NCBI GenBank assembly: GCA_964406135.1
Contig: CAYOQO010000007.1
Location: 1 to 58,971, forward strand
Direction of reading: 5' to 3'
Length of the DNA: 58,971 nt
DNA from: JACPFN01 sp964406135
GTDB lineage: Bacteria; Babelota; Babeliae; Babelales; Chromulinivoraceae
A program made the position numbers and the translations under genes. Within the stretch, counting starts at the first letter, position 1. Every line of letters begins with the position of its first letter. The notes under the pieces were generated by a model that was given only the letters and a program-made list of their open reading frames with translations, had not been told where the DNA came from and did not search any database. Shown piece by piece: positions 7,363-16,517 of this stretch.

Positions 7363-10300
7363 TTATCCTTTATATGGATATGAAGTAACAATATGTTTGT
7401 TAATACTATTTTCTATAGCAGCGCAATTATGAATTTTAGGTGCAGAATTCGTAACAATTTTCAATTTAAATCCTTCATTTGTCATTTCAAGTATAGGTTT
7501 GTTTATTTTTTCAGTTAGCGATCCATTTGTAATTGCATTTTCAACTAAACATTTCGTTTCTTGTGCTATTTTTTCAACATTCCAATGAGCTGGAAATTCA
7601 GTATGTGTAAACTCAAGACCCGTAAGTAAATCTTTTACCGAATATTCTATACAGCCACCACCAAATTCTACAAAAGATTTAATTTCAAATAATCCTTGCT
7701 GAGCAAGTTTAGACATAGTTCCTGCTAAATGACCACCTGTAAATTGAATAGTATGATAAGCCCCTGATCCATCTTTTACTAATTTATATCCAACATTAAC
7801 AATATGCTCAAGATCCATACAAATTGACATTTTTGGATTACTGACAATTTGAGTCATTTTATTATACTGCTCAAGCAAAGCGCCCTCAATTTTTGTATTT
7901 ATTTTGGCGCAAATTTGTTCAAGCCAATATTGAGTATTATTAAACAACCCAAGATTAGAGACAGAAATTTTTCCACCGACTTTTTTAATTTCCGTCACCA
8001 CTTCAGAGAGTGTCAGTATTTTGCATCGTATCGGCGATGAAGAAACTATTTTTGGTACCTTTGCTACTCTCAGCTCTTCTGCAAGACCTTGCATAATTTT
8101 TTCTTGTCCTACAGACTCAACGTTGTAAGCTATTTTTGTAACATCAGAAGCAATTTTTTTTGATTCAACACCATCGCTAGCTATTGCAACTACTGATTGC
8201 ACAGATTTCGCAACATCAATTTCAGATTTGACGTAACCTGTACCTTTAACTGCTGCAAACTCGGCAATACCGCAAACTCCACCAACTACTTTTGCAATTT
8301 TTACAGTTCCGCCAAAATCAACTAAAAATTGAGTTAAAAATTGTACTTTTTGCGGTCCAGTTGAATTTGCAATTGCATGACCTAAATTTTGCAATCCTAC
8401 AACAATTTCTGCTTTACGTTGCTCACGAAGTTGAATACACGTATCATTAGATCCAGTGTAATTACCGAGCACTACAGTTTCTAAAACATAATATACAGCT
8501 TTGCCTACCGATTCAGCTGTTTGATCTAAATTCGATACAGTATGCGCAATACCCTTCAAACCTAACTGCGTACCTGTAACAACAGCCTGACCATATTCAA
8601 GCAATGAAAAATTCAAATTATTCAAGGACGTCACAGTTTTAATTTGACCTAATTGATTTGCATCGTATGCAGCATCTGCAATATCAACAATACTGCTTAC
8701 TAAATTACTTGGATGCTCAAACTTTGTTTGCAAGAGTGCCGCTTGCGACAAAATATTGCACATTTCTTGATGTAACTGTTGTTGTAAAGCAGTTCCATAA
8801 AAATTTTGAAAATTTTTATAATCAATGCCATGAGCTGCTAGAAAACCACATGTTTGCGAATCAAGATTAAATGATTGATCATATTGCAAATAACCTTGAT
8901 CGATAGTTTGAAACAAAGCATCTTGACGATCACACCAATGCTTTTCAAGTCTAGAATTTGGACAATTTTCAAGATCAAAAGTACATACCTCATGCTGACT
9001 TTGTATCAACGAATTGTAAGAACTTAAAGCGTCTTTTCCTTGTTTTTGTTCTACAAGTCGAGATTCTTGCTCTGCAATTTGTTTTTCAACAAAAACATTT
9101 TGAGCTTGTGTAATTTTTGTCTCAATGTCTTGCAGTTGAGCATTGCATAACCTAAGCTCTTCTTTTATTCCTTCTATTTTTGCAACCAAATTTTGTTGTT
9201 TTTCTACAAGAATTTTTTGAATCTCATCTCCCGAAAACCATCTCCAAGATTTCGCGCCAAACCAACCATTGTTCAAAGATTTTAATCTATCGTTAATAGA
9301 ATTTAGTTCTTTTTTTAAATATTGAAGCTGATGTTCTTGTTGAGCAGTAAAATCATTCAATTTTTCTTGTTTTGTCTTAAGCTCTAACAGAATTTCTTTT
9401 TCTATCGCCGCAACAGATTTTGATTGTAATTCATTTGAAAAAATATTCACATTTTGTTCAAACTTATAATCTATCGCTCGAATATCAGCCTTTAATTCTT
9501 GTATCTCAATTTGTAACGTTAAAGCCTGACTTAAATCATAAAGATCCTGCAAGTTCATTGTTTTTTTGATATCATACTGCATCTCTGACGCTGCATGCAC
9601 AAATGATTCAACCTTATAATTTTTTTCAAGTAACGATTGTAATTTTTGCTCTAATAAAGACAATTTATAAATTTTTTGTGTTTTTAAATTTTGAAGTTCA
9701 AAATTTAAACACAAAGCATGATTTTTTAAAAAATTAAATAGATCAGAAAACTGAAATTTTATACTTTCAACTTTCGATAAAGATTTTGCAATTTCAGAAG
9801 ATAATTGTTTTTTTTCTGTTGCAATAATCGATTTTACTGCTGCTTTTACTTGAACATTATAGGCTATTTGAGCCCTATGCTGCGCACTTTGTTTATCTTT
9901 ATTCACAATTCGCTCATTTATACTATCACTATGAGACTGAAGTTGATGTTCAGAAGCTACCGAAGCACCATGCAAATTTGTAGCACGTCGCACCAAATTC
10001 ATTGCATGATCTTTATCAAATTCAGACAAATTATGATTTTCTGAATTTAAAGAAAAACAAATATACTTTTTTCCAGTTTTTGGATCCACAATTACACCAT
10101 AAGTTTCACCATTAATTTTTACATAAACTATTTTTTGCTCATCAATGCTTGCCTTATGATCAACGTCACTTGACACTGTATCTTGACGATTTGTCAAAGG
10201 AACCTTATTTTCTGCAACTTTGATCACGTCAGATTTTTGCACCTCAACTGTTTTTTCAATCTCTAAAACTTTTTCAACTACCTGCTCCATAGCTCCCATA

Positions 10301-10455
10301 AAAAAATTAGGACATCGTATAAGCAGTGATTGACGAAAAGGTGCTGATTGACCCAAAGTTCTTACTACTAAAGCTTGAGCAACATGTCTCATTGAACAAA
10401 CAGATGAACATATAAAAAATGAAAAAAATAATACTTGTTTTGCTATTCTGAACAT
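7363..10455 (-). CDS. large exported polymorphic toxin with EndoU-like C-terminal domain
   Basis: About 1030 residues from ATG 10455 (GGA seven bases upstream). It starts with a signal peptide (AKQVLFFSFFICSSVCS), then a linker, a long coiled coil (about 200-470), a core (about 590-810) shared with the orphan cassette, and a C-terminal tip (about 880-1030). The tip has E-H-I, then 22 residues on G-G-H-L, then G-G-G-C-I-E-Y, F-P-A-H-W and a final V-T-S-Y-P. Two histidines and a terminal T/S-x-Y-P motif are what bacterial EndoU RNase domains show, so an RNA-cleaving toxin is likely. An exported AAA+ ATPase lies just upstream and the probable immunity gene follows 2 bases on. How it leaves the cell is not evident. 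Confidence 0.75.
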   Translation of the reverse strand: MFRIAKQVLFFSFFICSSVCSMRHVAQALVVRTLGQSAPFRQSLLIRCPNFFMGAMEQVVEKVLEIEKTVEVQKSDVIKVAENKVPLTNRQDTVSSDVDHKASIDEQKIVYVKINGETYGVIVDPKTGKKYICFSLNSENHNLSEFDKDHAMNLVRRATNLHGASVASEHQLQSHSDSINERIVNKDKQSAQHRAQIAYNVQVKAAVKSIIATEKKQLSSEIAKSLSKVESIKFQFSDLFNFLKNHALCLNFELQNLKTQKIYKLSLLEQKLQSLLEKNYKVESFVHAASEMQYDIKKTMNLQDLYDLSQALTLQIEIQELKADIRAIDYKFEQNVNIFSNELQSKSVAAIEKEILLELKTKQEKLNDFTAQQEHQLQYLKKELNSINDRLKSLNNGWFGAKSWRWFSGDEIQKILVEKQQNLVAKIEGIKEELRLCNAQLQDIETKITQAQNVFVEKQIAEQESRLVEQKQGKDALSSYNSLIQSQHEVCTFDLENCPNSRLEKHWCDRQDALFQTIDQGYLQYDQSFNLDSQTCGFLAAHGIDYKNFQNFYGTALQQQLHQEMCNILSQAALLQTKFEHPSNLVSSIVDIADAAYDANQLGQIKTVTSLNNLNFSLLEYGQAVVTGTQLGLKGIAHTVSNLDQTAESVGKAVYYVLETVVLGNYTGSNDTCIQLREQRKAEIVVGLQNLGHAIANSTGPQKVQFLTQFLVDFGGTVKIAKVVGGVCGIAEFAAVKGTGYVKSEIDVAKSVQSVVAIASDGVESKKIASDVTKIAYNVESVGQEKIMQGLAEELRVAKVPKIVSSSPIRCKILTLSEVVTEIKKVGGKISVSNLGLFNNTQYWLEQICAKINTKIEGALLEQYNKMTQIVSNPKMSICMDLEHIVNVGYKLVKDGSGAYHTIQFTGGHLAGTMSKLAQQGLFEIKSFVEFGGGCIEYSVKDLLTGLEFTHTEFPAHWNVEKIAQETKCLVENAITNGSLTEKINKPILEMTNEGFKLKIVTNSAPKIHNCAAIENSINKHIVTSYPYKG

Positions 10456-10513
10456 AAAAAATTCCAATGTTAAAATATTATTTGTTATATAAAAAATTTT
10501 GATTGCTTAATTT

Positions 10514-11935
10514 TTACAAGAATTTCTGCCCCTGATCATAAGCATAAACAAGAATACCTTTATCACCAATTTTGATACTACGTCCATCAGGCTCATGCCA
10601 ATTTTTCACTGAATTAATTTTCGCTTGTATTATCATATGCTCGACACTAGTTTGTTTATCAAAAATTTCTTGAGCTTGCTTCATCGCCTCTTTTTGAAGA
10701 GCAATATTTTCTCTTTGATTATCCACTTGAACAGTCATACTTTCTTTGTGATGAGCTATTTGAACAGCCATGCTCTTTTCTTGCATAGCAATATTTTCTT
10801 TTTGATGAAAAGTTTGAACAGCCATGCTTTCTTTATGATGCGCCAGTTGCATATCCATACTCTTTTTTTGAAGATCAAAGCCTCTTCTTTGATTCAAAAT
10901 AGTATTGTATCCAACCCCAAGCATCGCCGCTATTCCAACTAAAGGTATTGTAATTTTAGGGTCACGAAAGTGCTTATAAAAAGTACGCTGCCATTTTTCT
11001 ACAAATTGCCATTGAATCTTTTTCATTTCACGATTAAAATTGTCACCTGGAACAATTTTCTTGCTTCCATCTAACAGAACTGGCGTTTTTATAACAGGTC
11101 TTGTTGCTTGCTCTACAAGATTTTCCAAATCTCTATTACAAAAACCTTTTGTTTTTCGAGCCAAATAAGTAGCTGTAAGATACTCAGGATATGCTAGATT
11201 ATACTGATTTGCTCTTTTATTTTTCAAAAAAGATAAAATAGTTTCTCTTTGCTTTAAATTTGATAAAGGAATCTTTATCATGGCAGTTCGATTAATAATT
11301 TGATCCGGTACATCCTCTGTATTATTCATCGTGCCAATTGCAATTACATTACTATTGCAAAGCCTATCTAATTCTTGCCAAAAACTTACAAGAATATTAC
11401 TTTCAGAATTATTTGTACCAACATGTTTCTTAGTCAACGCTTCTAATTCATCCAAGATAATAATACAAGGCTGACCTATATCCTCTTCTAACTCTTGCGC
11501 ATACTTAAAAATTTTATTCAAATTTTGTATTCCAGAGTCCTTATACTCCGTTGATATAGTTCCTACATTAAAAAATATACATGGCGCTTGGCTTTTTATA
11601 GCAATTGCTTGAGCCAAAACAGATTTGCCTGTGCCAGAGGGACCATGAAAAATTATATTTTTTTTATGAGTAGAAAACACACGATATTCAATATCAGAAA
11701 TAATGTCATGAATTTCTGGTGGACACGTTGCAAGTACTGAATCTGCTAAAGCTTTATCAATACTTAAAGGACGAGCGCCAGGAATTCCTAAATTTACCAG
11801 ACCTTGATAAATTTTTTCCTGCTGCTGAAAATATTTTTTATAAACTTCGTCTCTTGAAGATACTTCTGTCGTTGTTGCATTTACTGACACAAAACCACAA
11901 AGCAATAACGATACAATATGTCTACGATGGATCAT
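10514..11935 (-). CDS. exported AAA+ ATPase with C-terminal membrane helix and repeat tail
   Basis: The 473-residue product starts with a signal peptide (HIVSLLLCGFVSVNA). An AAA+ module follows: Walker A G-P-S-G-T-G-K-S (98-105), Walker B I-I-I-L-D-E (158-163), a sensor-1-like N in G-T-M-N-N (about 204) and a candidate arginine finger in I-N-R-T. After the lid comes a hydrophobic helix (about 328-347), then a tail with five or so degenerate repeats of H-H-K-E-S-M-A-V-Q type. AAA+ ATPases need ATP, so an exported one is odd: it may sit in the membrane with its domain facing in, or act in a host cell. It lies directly upstream of the toxin gene on the same strand. Confidence 0.8.
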   Translation of the reverse strand: MIHRRHIVSLLLCGFVSVNATTTEVSSRDEVYKKYFQQQEKIYQGLVNLGIPGARPLSIDKALADSVLATCPPEIHDIISDIEYRVFSTHKKNIIFHGPSGTGKSVLAQAIAIKSQAPCIFFNVGTISTEYKDSGIQNLNKIFKYAQELEEDIGQPCIIILDELEALTKKHVGTNNSESNILVSFWQELDRLCNSNVIAIGTMNNTEDVPDQIINRTAMIKIPLSNLKQRETILSFLKNKRANQYNLAYPEYLTATYLARKTKGFCNRDLENLVEQATRPVIKTPVLLDGSKKIVPGDNFNREMKKIQWQFVEKWQRTFYKHFRDPKITIPLVGIAAMLGVGYNTILNQRRGFDLQKKSMDMQLAHHKESMAVQTFHQKENIAMQEKSMAVQIAHHKESMTVQVDNQRENIALQKEAMKQAQEIFDKQTSVEHMIIQAKINSVKNWHEPDGRSIKIGDKGILVYAYDQGQKFL

Positions 11936-12027
11936 ATAAATCCTTTAAAGAATTAAATTTTAATTTTTGTAAATAATGATTTCTAATCCTGATCAAAAAC
12001 AGGATTAAAAAATTGGAAAAATGAATA

Positions 12028-12225
12028 TTATTTTTTTTGAAAGAAAAATCTTAATAACGTTCCACTAGCTATAAATGTTACAGCAAATGCAATCACATAT
12101 TCTGTAGACAATTGATGTGGATTTCTCAATTCTAAAAATAATGAAATACAATAACCTGCGCATACGGCAATTGCACACATTAAAAATAGAAAGATTTGTT
12201 GTTTAAAACAATCAAGAAACGTCAT
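12028..12225 (-). CDS. small two-helix membrane protein
   Basis: The 65-residue product has two hydrophobic helices (FLFLMCAIAVCAGYCISLFL and YVIAFAVTFIASGTLL) joined by a polar loop and ends R-F-F-F-Q-K-K. It sits upstream of the AAA+ gene on the same strand with a gap of about 90 bases. No strong ribosome site is visible, so the start is uncertain. Family unknown. Confidence 0.5.
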   Translation of the reverse strand: MTFLDCFKQQIFLFLMCAIAVCAGYCISLFLELRNPHQLSTEYVIAFAVTFIASGTLLRFFFQKK

Positions 12226-12402
12226 GAGATACTCGTATATTTAGAAAAAAGAAATTGAAAAAAGTGATGGTAGTATGAAAGATCATGGACTTCCTTTGAA
12301 AGGTAATTTTGAAACTTTGAACACTGCTTATGATTTACCTTCAAAATACTCTGAATTTTGTGTTTTAATTGTACATTTATTTTTTTTAAATTCAACAAGA
12401 AC

Positions 12403-12492
12403 CTAAAATTTTTTACGTTGCTTACTTTTTTGTTCTTGCAGATCTGTTGGATGATAATCTTGAAGTAATTTTTTTAAATTTGATCTGTGCAT
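12403..12492 (-). pseudogene. truncated duplicate of the Nudix gene 5' end
   Basis: The 29-codon frame M-H-R-S-N-L-K-K-L-L-Q-D-Y-H-P-T-D repeats the start of the Nudix hydrolase at 4340 almost exactly, at both DNA and protein level (about 43 bp at 12450-12492 against 4298-4340). It then diverges into K-S-K-Q-R-K-K-F-stop. The Nudix box is missing, so it cannot be an enzyme. It shows a past duplication across roughly 8 kb that brackets the toxin locus. Confidence 0.7.
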
Positions 12493-12498
12493 GATCCA

Positions 12499-13314
12499 TT
12501 AACTGTTTCGATCAAGTAATACGTACGCACGAGCATACATCAATAAACAGAATGGTAGGGCCAACCATAAAGCAACCATAAAAATTAGATACATGATGAT
12601 TGTAGAACTTTGCGATACATATTGATTCAGATCGAATGCTGATGCCAAAACTCCAAAATAAGACAATGCTTGTGATGAAAACACAATTAAAAATAACTGA
12701 CTAAATTTTTTATGAGTTAATTTAAAACTTTGTTTGATTGATGCACATGCTACGCTACACGCTGATTTTGCAGCTACTGTTTTTTCCAAAATGATAAAAT
12801 ATGAAAAATGCAATCGTACATAAGCCCACAAAGAAACTACGATAAAAAACAATGCACCTAAAATTTTTGATTCTGTGTAAAAAATGATCAATCTTTGGCC
12901 ACCCAATGCGAACATGCCAAAAAATGATAGGATCGCTAACAAGCAGGCAAATGGAGCAAGTGATACTTCAGAAACTACTTTTGTAGGGCATTGATCTTTT
13001 GCTCCTGCAAGAAATGTTGCCATCAATTCCATAGAAAGTTTTATAGAAATTTTCAAAACATAGTAAACACAAAAAGCAGCAATTGCTACGGCACCACTCC
13101 ACAAAAGCACAGTCCAAGCCATAGTGTAGTTTTGCGGAAGATACGGACGTGCCCAAAAAATTGTAGAAATAAGCGTAATAAGCATTCCTGAAAAAAGCAC
13201 CATGATTCCAAAAAATTTTGCCATGATAATTAAACAGATTTTATACCAAAATCCACAACGTTCTTTCATTTCTTGCCATGCGAAATTGAATGTTTTTTTG
13301 AATAATTGCAGCAT
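12499..13314 (-). CDS. polytopic membrane protein, about six helices
   Basis: The 271-residue product has hydrophobic segments at about 28-52, 64-88, 118-138, 145-168, 205-225 and 235-260, and a basic N-terminus with W-Q-E-M-K-E-R-C-G-F-W. A conserved-looking V-A-C-A-S-I-K-Q-S-F-K loop lies before the fifth helix, a pattern seen in glycerophosphoryl-diester-type or DUF-class membrane proteins, though I cannot assign one. It stands alone, divergent from the P-loop kinase gene that starts at 13545. Confidence 0.6.
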   Translation of the reverse strand: MLQLFKKTFNFAWQEMKERCGFWYKICLIIMAKFFGIMVLFSGMLITLISTIFWARPYLPQNYTMAWTVLLWSGAVAIAAFCVYYVLKISIKLSMELMATFLAGAKDQCPTKVVSEVSLAPFACLLAILSFFGMFALGGQRLIIFYTESKILGALFFIVVSLWAYVRLHFSYFIILEKTVAAKSACSVACASIKQSFKLTHKKFSQLFLIVFSSQALSYFGVLASAFDLNQYVSQSSTIIMYLIFMVALWLALPFCLLMYARAYVLLDRNS

Positions 13315-13544
13315 TTTGTATTCCCTGATTTATGAACATATTGAAAGTGTTCTCTGATTTTAAAAATATCATAATTTTTGAATTGCTTCAACTTTCAAAA
13401 AAGTTATTAAATCCTGCGCTTGTTTATCTTTATCAAAATTATCAATACATGTTTACTAAAAGATATTTTCATATAAATTATGAATTAAATTCAATTTGTA
13501 AATACATCAACTTTTATTTTCACCACACTTACAAACACTTTCAT

Positions 13545-14519
13545 ATGAAAAAGATAACAAAAAAAATAAACCTACAATTAAACACTGCAATTTCAATTTT
13601 TTTATTATTTTCATATAACACAATCATCGGAAAAATTCTTTTTGTGCATGGTACTGCATGCGCAGGAAAAACCAGCTTATGTCACGAATTTATTCAACAA
13701 AACCCTGAATGGTGCTTGATAGAAGAAGACAGCTTTTATTTTCAAGAGTTAAACTCTTTTTGGAGTCATACATTTTTTAAAGAATTTACAATTATTCAAG
13801 AAGCTATTAGCACTGAAAACATTTTTCATGCAATTGTCGCTCATAAAATTTTATTTAAGTCAGATGCAACCAACGAACAACGACTACAAGCAAAAAATGC
13901 TATTTTAACTATTCAAAAAACATTAAATGATTCTAAACTTTGGGAAAACATTTTAAACAATATCAGACAAAAAATTACTCAAATTATTTTACAAAATGCT
14001 GAAAAAAAAGATGTCATTGTTGATACTTGGCTTTTATTACCTGAAAATATTAAAAAAATTAAAGAGTACTATCAAATTTTACACATCATAGCATTTAGTT
14101 CTTTTTCAGAAATTATTCAACGAACAATGAAACGAAATTATCAAGCTTTTTCAAATGGCACAGATATCTCAAATTTTAGATTTTTTCGACAAACCCTTTT
14201 TAGTTTTGAAAAAAAATATGATTTATCAAACAATCCTGATAAATCAATAGCGATAATTGATAAAAATGATGTTATTCACACTCTTGACCTTGTAGAAATG
14301 CAACTGCAAAACTTTATAAAAACAATGATAACTTCACAAAAATTTCCATATCAAGAACTTAGTTTAGAAGAGTTTTTTGAATACAAAAAGAAATTATTAA
14401 GCAAATTTACATCAGACAAAGCATATGTTATTACTCGATTGCCATTTGACGGTATTATCAAAACTGACAATTGTTCACCAATTCAAGCAGCCAACGAATT
14501 AACAAAATTTATATTGTAA
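13545..14519 (+). CDS. exported P-loop kinase-like protein 1 (CPT-like)
   Basis: The open frame reaches back to 13332, but ATG 13545 gives a normal signal peptide or anchor (NTAISIFLLFSYNTIIG) and is preferred; the product is then 324 residues. Right after it comes a Walker A G-T-A-C-A-G-K-T-S (36-44), followed by C-H-E-F and an acidic E-E-D-S-F. The start I-L-F-V-H-G-T-x-x-A-G-K-T-S resembles chloramphenicol-phosphotransferase-like and other small-molecule kinases. The next gene is a paralogue one base downstream. Such enzymes are normally cytosolic; the leader suggests an extracytoplasmic or host-directed role. Substrate unknown. Confidence 0.65.
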   Translation: MKKITKKINLQLNTAISIFLLFSYNTIIGKILFVHGTACAGKTSLCHEFIQQNPEWCLIEEDSFYFQELNSFWSHTFFKEFTIIQEAISTENIFHAIVAHKILFKSDATNEQRLQAKNAILTIQKTLNDSKLWENILNNIRQKITQIILQNAEKKDVIVDTWLLLPENIKKIKEYYQILHIIAFSSFSEIIQRTMKRNYQAFSNGTDISNFRFFRQTLFSFEKKYDLSNNPDKSIAIIDKNDVIHTLDLVEMQLQNFIKTMITSQKFPYQELSLEEFFEYKKKLLSKFTSDKAYVITRLPFDGIIKTDNCSPIQAANELTKFIL

Positions 14520-14520
14520 T

Positions 14521-15474
14521 ATGAAATTAATTAAAATTTATACTTATCTATTATTTTTTATTGCTCTACATTTTACCTCATTACATGCAATTTTTTTTTT
14601 CTTAGAAGGTACATGCAGTTCAGGCAAAAGCAGCATTTGTCACTTATTAAAACAAGATAACGAATTTACTATTATTGCATCATTATATTGGGATTGGGGT
14701 GTAAAAAAACTGACTGAATTATTTCCGTTAGAAATTGCATCAATCGAAAAAGCCATTATTCAAAAAAATATGATTCATGCACTACGGCGAAATATTATAA
14801 TTTTTAAAAAAAATAGCACCAAAACTCAACAAAATAATGCTTTAAAGGCAATCAAAAAAATTCAAAATTATTTTACTGGACTTTCGTATCATGAACATAT
14901 GAAAGAATTTAAAAAATATAGTCTTGTTAAAATTTATGAATCTATAGCTTCACATGACAAATTTACGATAATTGACGGTTGTTGGTATTTAAACGAAACT
15001 GATATTTTACCGAATGTCAAAACATATACTATTTTAGCATACTGCTCTTTTGGTGAAATGATTCATCGAATAGCATCCCGAAATAAAACTGCTTTTTTAG
15101 AAAAAAATATAATCAATCATCGTTTTTTTAAAGATGGAATGGTCTCTTTTTTTAAATTTTATACTTTAAGTTCAACAAAAGATAATGCTATTGACACCCT
15201 TGATAAAATTACAGTTCAAAAATATTTAAATTTTGTAGAACTGCAATTATCAAACTCAAATCATTTTGCCCTAGATAATGAATATATAATACAAGAATTC
15301 ACTCAAAAAGAATTTCAAAGCTATGCAACCAATTTATTACAAATATTTCAAGATCAAGACTTATTATACGTCATACCAAAAAAACATTATGATTTAATTT
15401 TAAAAACTGACAACATAGAACCAAGAATCAATACTTTAAACATTGTTAATTTTGTAAAAAAATTTAAATCTTAA
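14521..15474 (+). CDS. exported P-loop kinase-like protein 2 (CPT-like)
   Basis: The 317-residue product has a signal peptide (TYLLFFIALHFTSLHA) directly followed by F-F-F-L-E-G-T-C-S-S-G-K-S-S-I-C-H (Walker A G30-S37). It aligns with the upstream gene over the whole length, including C-S-F-G-E-M-I-H-R near the middle and K-T-D-N near the end. It starts one base after the upstream stop (TAATATG). The acidic residue after the first strand is less conserved than in paralogue 1, so activity could differ. Role inferred from the P-loop only. Confidence 0.65.
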   Translation: MKLIKIYTYLLFFIALHFTSLHAIFFFLEGTCSSGKSSICHLLKQDNEFTIIASLYWDWGVKKLTELFPLEIASIEKAIIQKNMIHALRRNIIIFKKNSTKTQQNNALKAIKKIQNYFTGLSYHEHMKEFKKYSLVKIYESIASHDKFTIIDGCWYLNETDILPNVKTYTILAYCSFGEMIHRIASRNKTAFLEKNIINHRFFKDGMVSFFKFYTLSSTKDNAIDTLDKITVQKYLNFVELQLSNSNHFALDNEYIIQEFTQKEFQSYATNLLQIFQDQDLLYVIPKKHYDLILKTDNIEPRINTLNIVNFVKKFKS

Positions 15475-15565
15475 AATAAAATTTTTCATAAGAAAATTGC
15501 TCATAAAATATTTGCAAATAATTTTTCATACACAAAAAAGCCATTTTTCATCATATAAAATTTTT

Positions 15566-15628
15566 TTAAGTTGTTAAATAAATTCGCATAGTATTAAAAT
15601 TTTGAAACATTGTTAAAACTTTCAACAT
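15566..15628 (-). pseudogene. fragment of the immunity-like repeat family
   Basis: A 20-codon frame ends T-M-F-Q-N-F-N-T-M-R-I-Y-L-T-T-stop. It matches the N-terminus of the 146-aa protein at 16518-16958 (S-F-F-Q-T-F-N-A-M-R-I-F-L-S). The rest of the domain is missing, so this is the stump of a further gene copy downstream of the intact ones. Confidence 0.45.
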
Positions 15629-15660
15629 ACATTCTTCTCTCTGTTCTAACTTGCCTTTAA

Positions 15661-15718
15661 TTATACTCATTTTAAAATACTAACATATAATTATACTCAT
15701 TTTAAAATACTAACATAT
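15661..15718. repeat. 30-bp tandem direct repeat at a gene 3' end
   Basis: The unit beginning TTATACTCATTTTAAAATAC occurs twice head to tail (15661-15690 and 15691-15718). The second copy includes the stop and last codons of the immunity-like gene that ends at 15697, so a 30-bp slippage duplication copied the gene end into the spacer. Confidence 0.75.
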
Positions 15719-16515
15719 GCAGCCTGTAACCAATAATACAAAATCATATAATTTACAGGATTTTGTTCAGTATTCACTTTTAACATTTGTAATAAATTGA
15801 CGTATTTTTCGTTTATTATTTTCATCTGCTCTTTTTGTTTTTTCAAAAATTTATACATAACATTAAATGCTTGAATAACTGTAAGATTTTTATTATTGCT
15901 ATGTTGATCTTTGTACTTACTATATTCAATAAGCCAATCTATATAAATATTTTTATTTTGATTTAAAATTGCATACATATTTACAGAATCAGAAAATACA
16001 TTTTTTGATATTAAATAATTTTTCAAAAAAATTTTCATTATTTCAAAAGCTTGTTCTTCTGAAACGATAGTATCTAAAGACACTAAAGAACCATCTACAG
16101 TAAGTCGATCGGTTATAGTTGCATCAATACATTGCAACCAATCTTTCCAAAAAAAAGATTGGTTATCCTTTAACGTTAAATTATTCGAAAGTTGAATTAA
16201 ATCATCTGAGGATAATTTAATTGCATATTTTTGAACAAAATTTTTCATAATAAAATAAGCCTCTAAGCTCGAAACAATTGTAAATTGAACATTAACATTT
16301 TCCATATTTAAAACAACATGAACAGATTGCATCCAATCATTCCATACCGAAGGATCCCATGTTTCTGGATCTTGCTGCCAATCTTTTTTACATTTATTAA
16401 TTGAAAATTCACCAAGAAAAGAACCTAAATCATCTGAATATTTATTAAAATAAATCTTACTTAAAAAAGCTTTTGTGGCTAAAAACACTTGAACCAAGTT
16501 TAATTTTTTTTCCAT
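15697..16515 (-). CDS. immunity-like protein made of repeated domains
   Basis: The preferred start is ATG 16515, two bases after the stop of the upstream paralogue (TAATTATG), giving 272 residues. It appears to hold about three degenerate copies of one domain; the first has D-D-L-G-S-F-L-G-E and D-P-E-T-W-D-P-S-V-W-N-D-W, later ones keep the F-x-x-M-x-x-F-L and W-x-x-W/W-L-Q parts. The 146-aa neighbour carries the same domain once. Cytosolic, acidic and near a toxin, it fits an immunity family, but the name is not recognised. Confidence 0.55.
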   Translation of the reverse strand: MEKKLNLVQVFLATKAFLSKIYFNKYSDDLGSFLGEFSINKCKKDWQQDPETWDPSVWNDWMQSVHVVLNMENVNVQFTIVSSLEAYFIMKNFVQKYAIKLSSDDLIQLSNNLTLKDNQSFFWKDWLQCIDATITDRLTVDGSLVSLDTIVSEEQAFEIMKIFLKNYLISKNVFSDSVNMYAILNQNKNIYIDWLIEYSKYKDQHSNNKNLTVIQAFNVMYKFLKKQKEQMKIINEKYVNLLQMLKVNTEQNPVNYMILYYWLQAAYVSILK

Positions 16516-16517
16516 AA

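Noticed and set aside
12276..12407. 43-codon + strand frame between two minus-strand genes
   Set aside because: It has no clear ribosome site, leader or motif and sits in a decaying spacer; chance is likely.
13332..13544. N-terminal extension of the first P-loop kinase
   Set aside because: The extra 71 residues are compositionally odd and would bury the leader; ATG 13545 gives a normal signal peptide.
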